A stretch of 64,000 bases of DNA from Roseomonas marmotae (GTDB taxonomy: Bacteria; Pseudomonadota; Alphaproteobacteria; Acetobacterales; Acetobacteraceae): contig NZ_CP061091.1 in NCBI RefSeq assembly GCF_017654485.1, positions 1,983,501-2,047,500 of the forward strand. The letters run 5' to 3'. The position numbers were made by a program, and so were the translations under genes. This document shows positions 1 through 7,716 of the stretch, one piece after another; the first letter of the stretch is position 1, and every line of letters starts with the position of its first letter. The notes below the pieces were generated by a model. It was not told the origin of the DNA. It ran no database searches and worked only from the letters and a program-made list of their open reading frames with translations.

Positions 1-98
1 TCCTGCGTCACCGCCCAGGCGATGGGCCGTGGCACGATGGTCGAGATCAGCAGCTTGTAGCGGTTCCTGGCCGAGGTCTCGGCGAAGTCGAAGAGCAT
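1..98 (-). CDS. Flavin reductase family protein, N-terminal fragment
   Basis: Reading leftwards from an ATG at 98 the first 32 residues begin MLFDFAETSARNRYKLLIST and continue into a VPRPIAW stretch. That opening is typical of flavin reductase-like (FMN-binding split barrel, DIM6/NTAB) proteins, whose N-terminal segment ends in a PRPIAW-type motif that begins the FMN-binding core. The remainder lies beyond the left edge, so only the start of the gene is visible. It is transcribed in the same direction as the MFS gene that ends 71 bases upstream of its start, and could be co-transcribed with it. The family call rests on a short motif only. Confidence 0.7.
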   Translation of the reverse strand, partial: MLFDFAETSARNRYKLLISTIVPRPIAWAVTQ

Positions 99-169
99 GG
101 GGACGCAAATCTCACTGGGATGATGGGCATGGTGGGCAGGGCGGCGGGTACTGTCCAGCCGCCCCATGC

Positions 170-1435
170 TCAGGCCGGCACAGCCACCACGCGGTGGCGG
201 CGGATGGCCAGGGAGAGGCCGGCGGCCACCAGGCCGGTCATGCCTGCCAGGATGAACATCTCCAGGTAGCTGCCCTGGGTGTCGCGCAGCAGCCCGCCCA
301 GCAGGGCGGCGCTGGCGGCGCCGATCTGGTGGCCGGCGGCGATCCAGCCGAAGACCACGGGCGCGTCGCGTTCCCCGAAGGCCTCGGTCGCCAGACGCAG
401 GGTGGGCGGCACCGTGGCGATCCAGTCCAGCCCGTAGAAGACGGCGAAGAAGGTCAGGCTGTAGAGCGAGAAATCGGAATAGGGCAGGTAGATCAGCGAA
501 AGGCCGCGCAGCCCGTAATAGACGAAGAGCAGCTTGCGCGGGTCGTAGCGGTCGGTCAGCCAGCCGGAGAGGGTGGTGCCGATGAGGTCGAAGATGCCCA
601 TCAGCGCCAGCAGGCTGGCCGCCCGCACCTCCGGGATGCCCATGTCGCTGCAAAGGGCGATGAGATGCGTCCCCACCAGACCGTTGGTGGTGAAGCCGCA
701 GATATAGAAGGTGGCGAAGAGGTACCAGAAGCTGCGGGTGCGCGCGGCGCGGCTCAGGCTGCCGAAGGCGGCAGCCAGCATGCCCTGGGGCGGCGGCGGG
801 GGCGGGGTACCGGGCGCCGCGCCATAGGGCACCAGCCCGATCGAGCCCGGCCGCTCCGGCACCAGCCACCAGACCAGGGGGATGACGGCGGCGATGGCGG
901 CCGAGACGGTCAGCACCACCGGGCGCCATCCTCCCGCCTCGGCCAGGGAGGCGAGGAGGGGCAGGAAGACCAGGCTGCCGGTGGCGGTGCTGGCGGTCAG
1001 CACGCCCATGACCAGCCCGCGATGCGTGGTGAACCAGCGGTTGGTGATGGTGGCGCCCAGCACCATGGCCACGGCGCCGCTGCCGATGCCGGAAAACACG
1101 CCCCAGCTCAGGATCAGGTGCCAGGGCTCGCTCATGAAGCTGCTGGCGAAGGTGGAGGCCGTCATCAGTGCCAGCGCGCCCAGCACGGTGCGGCGCAGGC
1201 CGAAGCTCGCCATCAGCGCTGCCGCGAAGGGGCCGACCATGCCATAGAGGAAGATGCCGATGCCGGCGGAGAGGGCGGTGGTGGAGCGCCCCCAGCCGAA
1301 GGCTTCCTCCAGCGGCAGGATCAGCACGCCTGGGGTGGCGCGGAGCCCGGCCGCCGCCAGCAGCGCCACGAAGGTCACGCCAAGGACCACGAAGGCGTAT
1401 TTCTGGCCGAAAGGCCGGCGACGGGCCATATCCAT
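170..1435 (-). CDS. MFS transporter
   Basis: A 421-residue polytopic membrane protein with about 12 hydrophobic segments in two halves, separated by a Pro-rich cytoplasmic loop near residues 205-220. This is the usual size and layout for MFS_1 carriers. The N-terminus (MDMARRRPFGQKYAFVVLG) leads straight into the first helix without a signal peptide; the second Met (MARRR, two codons in) is an alternative start. It lies divergent from a TetR regulator with a 71-base shared promoter region, so that regulator probably controls it. Substrate cannot be read from sequence; small organic anions or aromatic acids are common for such orphan MFS genes. Confidence 0.85.
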   Translation of the reverse strand: MDMARRRPFGQKYAFVVLGVTFVALLAAAGLRATPGVLILPLEEAFGWGRSTTALSAGIGIFLYGMVGPFAAALMASFGLRRTVLGALALMTASTFASSFMSEPWHLILSWGVFSGIGSGAVAMVLGATITNRWFTTHRGLVMGVLTASTATGSLVFLPLLASLAEAGGWRPVVLTVSAAIAAVIPLVWWLVPERPGSIGLVPYGAAPGTPPPPPPQGMLAAAFGSLSRAARTRSFWYLFATFYICGFTTNGLVGTHLIALCSDMGIPEVRAASLLALMGIFDLIGTTLSGWLTDRYDPRKLLFVYYGLRGLSLIYLPYSDFSLYSLTFFAVFYGLDWIATVPPTLRLATEAFGERDAPVVFGWIAAGHQIGAASAALLGGLLRDTQGSYLEMFILAGMTGLVAAGLSLAIRRHRVVAVPA

Positions 1436-1446
1436 GTGACTAACCG

Positions 1447-1466
1447 GTATGTTTCGGATGGCATAC
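1447..1466. promoter_or_regulatory. Candidate TetR operator in the divergent promoter region
   Basis: The arms GTATG and CATAC form a perfect 5-bp inverted repeat with a 10-base spacer. Allowing mismatches, symmetry extends outward to about 10 of 16 positions per arm. It sits 11 bases upstream of the MFS start and 40 bases upstream of the TetR start, the usual place for an autoregulatory TetR operator. Assignment to this regulator is inference from position. Confidence 0.4.
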
Positions 1467-1506
1467 TAGCTATCCTCCAGCCGGAATCGTCAAGAGCCGT
1501 GGCCGC

Positions 1507-2100
1507 ATGACCCTTCGCAAGCCCAGCGCCGCCGACCGCATCCGCCAGACGGCGGGAGAGCTGTTCTACCGGCGTGGCATCGGGGCCGTGGGGGTGGACG
1601 AGATTGTCGCCCGCGCCGGGGTCACCAAGCCCAGCCTCTACCGTGCCTTTTCCTCCAAGGATGAACTGGCCGCCTGCTACCTGCGGGACTTCGAGGTAGG
1701 ATTCTGGGCGCGCTTCGATGCCGCCGTGGCCGCGCATCCCGGCGATCCGCGCGCGCAGATCGCTGCCTTTCTGCGGCCACTCGGGCAGCGCGCCGCCAGC
1801 GCCGGCTACCGCGGCTGCGGCCTGACCAATGCGGCGGTGGAGCACCCCGCACCCGGCCACCCCGCCCGCCAGGTGAGCGAGGAGCATAAGCGCGAGCTGC
1901 GCCGCCGCCTGCGCGCCATGGCGCGCGAGATGGGCGCGGATGAAACCCTGGGCGATGGTCTGCTGCTATTGATCGAAGGCGCTTTCGTCTCCGGCCAGCT
2001 TTTTGGCGAGGGTGGGCCGGCGGAATCTGTGGCCGAGAATGCCGACCGGCTGATTGGCGCCTGGCTCCCCAAGGACAGGCAGAAAAGGAAAGAATCGTGA
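1507..2100 (+). CDS. TetR/AcrR family transcriptional regulator
   Basis: A 197-residue protein with a TetR-type N-terminal helix-turn-helix: IRQTAGELFYRRGIGAVGVD followed by an IVARAGVTKPSLYRAFSSKDEL segment at about residues 12-54. The C-terminal ligand-binding half is helical and not closely recognisable. It overlaps the following dehydrogenase by four bases (GTGA), so the two are translationally coupled, and it is divergent from an MFS transporter. The arrangement suggests a repressor that senses a substrate taken up by the MFS protein and oxidised by the dehydrogenase. The inducer is unknown. Confidence 0.9.
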   Translation: MTLRKPSAADRIRQTAGELFYRRGIGAVGVDEIVARAGVTKPSLYRAFSSKDELAACYLRDFEVGFWARFDAAVAAHPGDPRAQIAAFLRPLGQRAASAGYRGCGLTNAAVEHPAPGHPARQVSEEHKRELRRRLRAMAREMGADETLGDGLLLLIEGAFVSGQLFGEGGPAESVAENADRLIGAWLPKDRQKRKES

Positions 2101-3104
2101 AGGGAATCGTGCTGCGCGCCCCAGGCGGGCTGGACCGCCTGGAACTGATCGACATGCCCGAGCCCGGCGCACCCGGCCCCGGTGAGATGCGCGTGCGGCT
2201 GCATGCCAGCTCACTGAATTATCACGACTACGGCGTCGTCAGCGGCGGGATGAAGGCGGCGGATGGGCGCATCCCCATGTCCGACGGTGCCGGGGTGGTG
2301 GAGGCGGTGGGGCAGGGCGTCAGCGAATTCGCGCCCGGCGACCATGTCGTCTCCTGCTTCTTCCCGCACTGGCAGGACGGCCCGCCGGTGGTGGACAATT
2401 TCAAGGGCGTCCCCGGCGACGGGATCGACGGCTATGCACGGGAGGCCGTGGCCTGCCCGGCCACCTGGTTCACCCATGCCCCGCGCGGCTACAGCCATGC
2501 CGAGGCCGCCACGCTGACCACCGCCGGCCTGACCGCCTGGCGCGCCCTGGTGGTGAATGGCGGATTGAAGGCGGGGGATGTGGTGCTGGTGCTCGGCACC
2601 GGCGGCGTGTCCATCTTCGCCCTGCAACTGGCCAAGCTGATGGGCGCAACGGTCATTGCCACCTCCTCCTCGGACGAGAAGCTGGAGCGGCTGCGCGGCA
2701 TGGGCGCGGACCATGTCATCAACTACAAGCAGCAGCCCGAATGGGGAAGGCTGGCCTATGACTGGACCGGCGGGCGTGGCGTGGACCATGTCGTCGAGGT
2801 CGGCGGCCCCGGCACCCTGCCGCAATCCATCGCCGCCGTGCGTGTCGGCGGGCATATCTCGCTGATCGGCGTGTTGACGGGGCGGGGCGGCGAGGTGCCG
2901 ACCGCCGCCCTGATGGCGCGGCAGGCGCGGCTGCAGGGGCTGATCGTCGGCAACCGCCGCCACCAGATGGATTTTGTCCGCGCCATTGAGAGCACGGGGC
3001 TGAAGCCCGTGATCGACCGGAGCTTCGCGCTGCCCCAGATCGCCGATGCCTTCCGCCACCAGGAAGCGGGCGCGCATTTCGGCAAGATCTGCCTGGAATT
3101 CTAG
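2097..3104 (+). CDS. NAD(P)-dependent alcohol dehydrogenase, MDR family (zinc-free type)
   Basis: A 335-residue medium-chain dehydrogenase/reductase. It has a GroES-like N-terminal domain (GAGVVEAVGQGVSEFAPGDHV near residue 65) and a Rossmann domain with VLVLGTGGVSIFALQLAKLMGATVIATS near 165-195. The structural-zinc cysteine cluster is missing, as is the catalytic-zinc Cys-His pattern, so it resembles quinone oxidoreductase-like and zinc-independent members. The start codon is GTG, overlapping the TetR stop as GTGA. Substrate is unknown; it probably acts on the same compound as the divergent transporter. It converges on a 2-hydroxyacid dehydrogenase gene. Confidence 0.88.
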   Translation: MKGIVLRAPGGLDRLELIDMPEPGAPGPGEMRVRLHASSLNYHDYGVVSGGMKAADGRIPMSDGAGVVEAVGQGVSEFAPGDHVVSCFFPHWQDGPPVVDNFKGVPGDGIDGYAREAVACPATWFTHAPRGYSHAEAATLTTAGLTAWRALVVNGGLKAGDVVLVLGTGGVSIFALQLAKLMGATVIATSSSDEKLERLRGMGADHVINYKQQPEWGRLAYDWTGGRGVDHVVEVGGPGTLPQSIAAVRVGGHISLIGVLTGRGGEVPTAALMARQARLQGLIVGNRRHQMDFVRAIESTGLKPVIDRSFALPQIADAFRHQEAGAHFGKICLEF

Positions 3105-3127
3105 CCGCGGCGCGGGCGCCGCCGGCC

Positions 3128-4099
3128 TCACCCCACGCGGTGCGGCGGCGGCTCCCCGCGCAGCAGCACGGCATCCAGGTTGTCGAGCGCGCGGAAGCCC
3201 ATGGCGTCCCGCGTCTCCACCGTGGCGCTGCCGAGATGCGGCAGCAGCACGACATTGGGGGCGGTGTAGTAGCCCTCGTAGATGCGCGGCTCGCCATCGA
3301 AGACGTCGAGGCCCGCGGCGCGCAAATGCCCGCTCTCCAGCGCCGCGCAGAGCGCCTCGTCATCCACGGTCGATCCGCGTCCGGTATTCACCACGATGGC
3401 GCCACGCTTCAGCTGCGCGATGCGCGCCGCGTTCAGCCAGCGCCGCGTGGCCTCGCCGCCCGGGATATGCATGGAGAGCACGTCGATGGCGGCGAGGAAG
3501 CTCTCGTCGCTGTCGTGGTAGACGGCCCCCTGCGCCTCGGCATCCGGCAGGGGGCGGCGGTTGCGGTAATGGATCTCCATGCCGAAGCCGCGCGCCATCT
3601 TCGCCAGTTCCTGGCCGATGCGCCCCATGCCCAGGATGCCCAGCACCTTGCGCTCCAGCGTCACGCCCAGAAGCTGGGTCGGTGCCCAGCCGGTCCAGGC
3701 GCGGGCGCGCAGCATGCGCTCGGCCTCCCCGCCCCGGCGGGCGGCGGTCAGGATCAGCAGCATGGCGATTTCGGCCGTCGCGACGCTCAGCACGTCAGGC
3801 GTATTGGCGACGGCGATGCCGCGCGCCGCCGCCGCCGCCAGGTCGATATGATCGGTGCCGACGCTGAAGGTGGAGATGATCCGCACGCTCTCCGGCAGTT
3901 GGCCGATGGTCTCGGCATTCATCGCATCCCCGGCGGCGCAGAGGATGCCGGCGGGCTCCGCCTGCCGCGCGGCGCTGACGATCTCGGCGCCCGTCATGGC
4001 GGTATCGGCGGCATTGGGGATGGTGGCGTAGTCGCGGGCCGCGCGGGCCTCCACCGCCGGGGGAAAATGGCGGGTCATCAGCAGCAGGGGCTTGGACAT
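3128..4099 (-). CDS. D-isomer-specific 2-hydroxyacid dehydrogenase (glyoxylate/hydroxypyruvate reductase-like)
   Basis: A 323-residue protein starting MSKPLLLMTRHFPPAVEARA. The Rossmann motif GILGMGRIGQELA lies near the middle. The catalytic Arg is in NTGRGSTVDDEAL, followed by a Glu-containing DVFDGEP segment and the catalytic His in LPHLGSA, so all three active-site residues of the family are present. It most resembles GyaR/GhrB-type reductases of glyoxylate or hydroxypyruvate. An upstream in-frame extension of 34 residues has no family similarity and was rejected as the start. It stands alone, convergent with the MDR dehydrogenase. Confidence 0.88.
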   Translation of the reverse strand: MSKPLLLMTRHFPPAVEARAARDYATIPNAADTAMTGAEIVSAARQAEPAGILCAAGDAMNAETIGQLPESVRIISTFSVGTDHIDLAAAAARGIAVANTPDVLSVATAEIAMLLILTAARRGGEAERMLRARAWTGWAPTQLLGVTLERKVLGILGMGRIGQELAKMARGFGMEIHYRNRRPLPDAEAQGAVYHDSDESFLAAIDVLSMHIPGGEATRRWLNAARIAQLKRGAIVVNTGRGSTVDDEALCAALESGHLRAAGLDVFDGEPRIYEGYYTAPNVVLLPHLGSATVETRDAMGFRALDNLDAVLLRGEPPPHRVG

Positions 4100-4243
4100 C
4101 ACGGGCTCCGCGAGGCATGGCGATGATCGTCCGGCAAGCTTGGGGGCTGTTGTCCTCCACGCCAAGGGGGTGGGCTTGCCTTCGGGCGGCGTTGCGTTCA
4201 CCGTCCGCCACAGTTTACGCGGCTTTGGAGCGGGAGAAGAGGT

Positions 4244-5032
4244 ATGGATCTGGGTCTCAAGGGGCGTCGCGCCCTGGTGATGGGGGGCTCGAAGGGCCTG
4301 GGCCGCTCAGTGGCCGATGCGCTGGCGGCCGAGGGCGTGGCCATTGCCGTTTCCGGACGTGACCAGGCGAGCCTGGACCGCGTGGCGCAGGAACTGGTGG
4401 CCGCGGGTGCCGCCAAGGCCGTCGGCATCCAGGCCGACGTGGCGGATGGCGCGCAGATGGACGCGCTGGTGGACAAGGCCGTGGCGGAGCTGGGCGGCAT
4501 CGACATCGTCGTGCTGAACCACGGCGGCCCGCCGCAGTGCACGGCGGCCGATATCAAGCAGGAAGACCTGACCACCTGGTTCCAGCGCATCGTGCTCTCC
4601 CCCATCCGGGTGGCGACGCGGGTGCTGCCGGCCATGCGGGCGCAGAAGTGGGGCCGTGTCATCGCCATCGGCTCCTCCGGCATGGTGCAGCCGCTGCCGA
4701 ACCTCGCGCTCTCCAACACCCTGCGCGCCGCCATCGTCGGCTGGAACAAGACGCTGGCCGCCGAGGTCGCGGGTGACGGCGTGACCTGCAACATCCTGGC
4801 TCCCGGCGCCATCCGCACCGACCGCAGCGTGGAGCTGGCCTCCGGCGCCGCGCAGAAGGCGGGCAAGACGGCCGAGGAGATCATCGAGGCCCGCAGCAAG
4901 ACGATCCCGGCTGGCCGCTATGGCGAGCCCGCCGAGTTCGGCCCCATGGGTGCCTTCCTGGCGTCCGACCGCGCCGCCTATACCACCGGCCGCATCCACC
5001 TGATCGATGGCGGGGTCGTTGGCTGTGTCTGA
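4244..5032 (+). CDS. SDR family oxidoreductase with atypical active site
   Basis: A 262-residue short-chain dehydrogenase-like protein. The cofactor motif GGSKGLG is at residues 14-20, and the NNAG position reads LNHGG (91-95). The active-site Ser lies in GSS (143-145). The usual YxxxK reads SNTLR, placing Ser157 where Tyr should be and Arg161 where Lys should be. This matches a described subgroup of FabG-like SDRs (cd05344-type) that lacks the perfect catalytic tetrad. The C-terminus (GGVVGCV) is normal. It is the first gene of a four-gene operon with overlapping ends. Its reaction is unknown; calling it a 3-oxoacyl-ACP reductase would be unsafe. Confidence 0.88.
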   Translation: MDLGLKGRRALVMGGSKGLGRSVADALAAEGVAIAVSGRDQASLDRVAQELVAAGAAKAVGIQADVADGAQMDALVDKAVAELGGIDIVVLNHGGPPQCTAADIKQEDLTTWFQRIVLSPIRVATRVLPAMRAQKWGRVIAIGSSGMVQPLPNLALSNTLRAAIVGWNKTLAAEVAGDGVTCNILAPGAIRTDRSVELASGAAQKAGKTAEEIIEARSKTIPAGRYGEPAEFGPMGAFLASDRAAYTTGRIHLIDGGVVGCV

Positions 5033-6302
5033 GACTATCCGCAGCAACCTGACGCCGGACATGGATCTGGCGTCACGGATGTTCGATGAGCTGCGCGCCA
5101 ACAGCGCCGACGGCCCGGGCGTCACCCGCGACGCCTATGGCCCCGGTGAGCGGATGGCGCATGAACTGGCGCGGCGGGAAGCCGAGGCGCTGGGGCTGGA
5201 CGTGACCACCGACCCTGTCGGCAACCTCTACATGACGCTGCCCGGCACCGACCGCGCGGCGAAGCGCGTGCTGCTGGGCAGCCACCTGGATTCCGTGAAG
5301 GAAGGCGGCAATTTCGACGGCGCCGCCGGCGTGCTGGCGGGGCTGGCCGCCGTGGCCGGGCTGAAGCGCGCGGGCTTCCAGCCCTCGCGCGACATCACCG
5401 TTATGGCGACGCGGGCGGAGGAGGCGGGGGCCTGGTTCCCCACCTCCTATCCCGGCAGCCGTGGCGCCCTGGGGATGCTCAAGGCCGAAGAGCTTCAGGT
5501 GAAGCGGCAGGATACCGGCCGCAGCCTGGCGGACCACATGCGGGAGGAGGGCTTCGACCCCGACTTCGCCGCGCGGGGCGAGAAGCTGCTGACGCCCGAG
5601 AATACCGCCGCCTTCCTGGAGGTGCATATCGAGCAGGGCCCGGTGCTGGACGCGGAGGAAATCCCGGTGGCCGTCGTCACCGGCATCCCGGGCTCCCGCC
5701 GCCTGCGGCAGGGGCGTGTGCTGGGCGAATACAACCATTCCGGCGCCACCCCGCGCCGCTACCGCCGCGATGCGGCCATCGCCCTGGCGGAGCTGGCGGT
5801 GGGCGTGGACGAGGAATGGGCGCGGCTGGAAACGCGGGGGCACCGCCTCGTCTGCACCTTCTGCACCCTGGCCACCACCGAGGAAGCGGGCTTCACCAAG
5901 ATCCCGGGCGAGGCCAGCTTCATGCTGGATGTCCGCAGCGTGAACCCCGCCAGCGTGGACGCCATCTTCGACCGCATGGCGGTGCTGGCGCGGGAGATCG
6001 AGGCGCGGCGCGGCGTGCGCTTCGACTTCGGCCCGGAGACCGGCTCCAAGGCGGCGCCGATGGATGCCGAGGTGCGCGCCGGGCTGGCGCGGGCGGCGCA
6101 GGCCATCGGCGTGCGGCATACCGAGATGGCCTCGGGCGGCGGGCATGACGCGGCGGCCTTCGCCACGGCGGGCATTCCCGCCGGGATGCTCTTCGTGCGC
6201 AACCAGAATGGCAGCCACAACCCGCATGAGGCCATGCGCATGGAGGATTTCTCCAGCGCCTGTGCCGTCGTGACGCGCTGGCTGGCGGAGGTGGCGGGCT
6301 GA
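5007..6302 (+). CDS. M20 family Zn-dependent hydrolase (allantoate amidohydrolase / N-carbamoyl-L-amino acid hydrolase type)
   Basis: A 431-residue peptidase-M20-fold amidohydrolase. The metal ligands typical of the HyuC/AllC group are visible: His93 and Asp104 in GSHLDSVKEGGNFDG, Glu138/139, His207 in HIEQGP, and His380 in GGGHDA. The usual EEGSRF is altered to EEAGAWF, so substrate handling may differ. Members hydrolyse ureido or carbamoyl amides such as N-carbamoyl-amino acids, allantoate or beta-ureidopropionate. The chosen ATG overlaps the SDR gene by 26 bases; a GTG at 5025 (VSETIRSN) is an equally plausible start with an 8-base overlap. It ends in TGA overlapping the next gene's apparent CTG start. 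Confidence 0.87.
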   Translation: MAGSLAVSETIRSNLTPDMDLASRMFDELRANSADGPGVTRDAYGPGERMAHELARREAEALGLDVTTDPVGNLYMTLPGTDRAAKRVLLGSHLDSVKEGGNFDGAAGVLAGLAAVAGLKRAGFQPSRDITVMATRAEEAGAWFPTSYPGSRGALGMLKAEELQVKRQDTGRSLADHMREEGFDPDFAARGEKLLTPENTAAFLEVHIEQGPVLDAEEIPVAVVTGIPGSRRLRQGRVLGEYNHSGATPRRYRRDAAIALAELAVGVDEEWARLETRGHRLVCTFCTLATTEEAGFTKIPGEASFMLDVRSVNPASVDAIFDRMAVLAREIEARRGVRFDFGPETGSKAAPMDAEVRAGLARAAQAIGVRHTEMASGGGHDAAAFATAGIPAGMLFVRNQNGSHNPHEAMRMEDFSSACAVVTRWLAEVAG

Positions 6303-6799
6303 AGCCGGAGGTCTACATCGACGCGGATGCCTGTCCTGTCCGGGACGAGGTCTTCCGCGTCGCTGAGCGGCTCGGCCTCATCGTGCATGTGGTGAGCAAT
6401 GGCGCGCGCGGCATCCGGCTGCCGGAGGCGGACTGGATCCGCCGCGTCATCGTCTCCGAGGGCGCGGATGTCGCGGATGACTGGATCGCCGAGCATATCG
6501 GCGCCCATGACCTCTGCGTCACCTCCGATATCCCGCTGGCCTCCCGCTGCCTGGCGAAGCAGGCGCGGGCCATCAAGCCGGATGGAAAGCTCTGGACCAC
6601 CGACAATATCGGCAGCGCCCTGGCGGGGCGGGCGGTGGCGCAGCACCTGCGGGAGATCGGCGCCATGACGCGCGGCCCGGCGCCCATGCAGGGCTCGGAC
6701 AAGTCGCGCTTCCTCTCGGCGCTGGAGACGGAGTTGCAGGCGGCGATCCGGGCGAAAGCATCGCCGCCCGTCGCGCTCTGGAAGCCGATCGAGTGGTGA
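6299..6799 (+). CDS. UPF0178 (YaiI/YqxD) family protein, apparent CTG start
   Basis: A 166-residue protein if started at CTG 6299, reading KPEVYIDADACPVRDEVFR after the initiator. The VDADACPV-type motif is the N-terminal signature of UPF0178 (PIN-like fold) proteins. No ATG, GTG or TTG in this frame lies close enough upstream to include it without a long stretch inside the previous gene. The first in-frame GTG (6383) would delete the motif. GGAGG at 6287-6291 lies 7 bases before the CTG, and CTGA gives a classic 4-base overlap with the upstream stop. Other conserved pieces are DDWIAEH, TSDIPLA and TTDNIG. Molecular function is not established for the family. Confidence 0.85.
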   Translation: MKPEVYIDADACPVRDEVFRVAERLGLIVHVVSNGARGIRLPEADWIRRVIVSEGADVADDWIAEHIGAHDLCVTSDIPLASRCLAKQARAIKPDGKLWTTDNIGSALAGRAVAQHLREIGAMTRGPAPMQGSDKSRFLSALETELQAAIRAKASPPVALWKPIEW

Positions 6800-7707
6800 C
6801 CCCGCGGCACTGGCTCGCGCTGATCCTGGCCGGATCGCTCGCCGCCTGCGCCGCGCCCTGCGACTACCGCGCCGGCGACGCGCTGCCCGTCGACATGCGG
6901 CTCAACGTCCCCGTCGTGCCGGTGGAGGTGAACGGCCAGCGCATGCCCTTCGTGCTGGATACCGGCGGCACCTCGGTGGCGGTGACGCCGGAAGCCGTCC
7001 AGTTCCTCCGGCTGCCCCGCGATCCCGTGCGGAAGACGGAGCTGCGGGGTACCGGCGGGGTCTCGGTCGAGCAGAACGCGCTGCTGAGGCGCATGGGCGT
7101 CGGGCGGCGGCAGTTCGGCAACCTGTCGCTTCCGGTCGCGGCCCACCCCTTGCCCGGCCAGCGGCTGATCGCGGGCTTCCTTGGCGCCAATCTCCTGCGC
7201 GCCTCGGAGGTCGAGATGGACATCCCCAGCCGCAGGGTGGTGCTGCATGACGCCCGGACCTGCCTGGCCAGCCCGCCGCCATGGCCCGGCGGCTACGACA
7301 CCATCCCCGTGGAGGTGCTGCAGAATGGCTGGGTGTTGATGACGGTGGAGCTGGATGGCACGGCCGTCCCGGCGCTGCTGGATACCGGCGCCGGCCATAC
7401 CTCGATCCGGCGTTCGACCGCCGTCGCGCTCGGCGTGCCGGAGGCCATGTTGTCCGTGGCACCCGCCCGGCTGCTCCTGGGCATCGGCCCGTCGCGGATG
7501 GAGGCACGGGTGCACCGCTTCGCCACCGTCCGGATCGGCCAGGAAGTGCTGCGCGACATGCCCGTCAGCGTCGTCGAGCGGCCGGACGACTTTCCCTTCG
7601 GCATCGTGCTCGGCCAAGATTACATCGGCGCGCGCCGGCTCTGGCTGTGCTATGCGCGGCAGAGCCTCTACGTTCAGCGCCCCCTGAGGGTCACGGACGC
7701 GAACTGA
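6793..7707 (+). CDS. Lipoprotein with two retropepsin-like aspartic protease motifs
   Basis: A 304-residue protein with a short signal sequence and lipobox LAAC (Cys19), so it is probably a lipoprotein in the periplasm. Two DTG motifs are present: FVLDTGGTSV (Asp56) and ALLDTGAGHTSI (Asp197). Each is followed about 70 residues later by a hydrophobic-Gly segment (GFLGANLL near 128-135, GIVLGQDYI near 270), as in the second half of a retropepsin lobe. The protein therefore looks like a tandem duplication of the lobe in one chain. Bacterial retropepsin-like proteins usually carry a single lobe and act as dimers. The start is GTG 6793 or GTG 6796, overlapping the UPF0178 stop. Substrate is unknown. 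Confidence 0.82.
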   Translation: MVTPRHWLALILAGSLAACAAPCDYRAGDALPVDMRLNVPVVPVEVNGQRMPFVLDTGGTSVAVTPEAVQFLRLPRDPVRKTELRGTGGVSVEQNALLRRMGVGRRQFGNLSLPVAAHPLPGQRLIAGFLGANLLRASEVEMDIPSRRVVLHDARTCLASPPPWPGGYDTIPVEVLQNGWVLMTVELDGTAVPALLDTGAGHTSIRRSTAVALGVPEAMLSVAPARLLLGIGPSRMEARVHRFATVRIGQEVLRDMPVSVVERPDDFPFGIVLGQDYIGARRLWLCYARQSLYVQRPLRVTDAN

Positions 7708-7716
7708 TCCGGAACG

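Noticed and set aside
29..1510. Long open reading frame opposite the MFS gene
   Set aside because: It is rich in Gly, His, Gln and Arg without family motifs, the usual artefact of high-GC third positions opposite a real gene.
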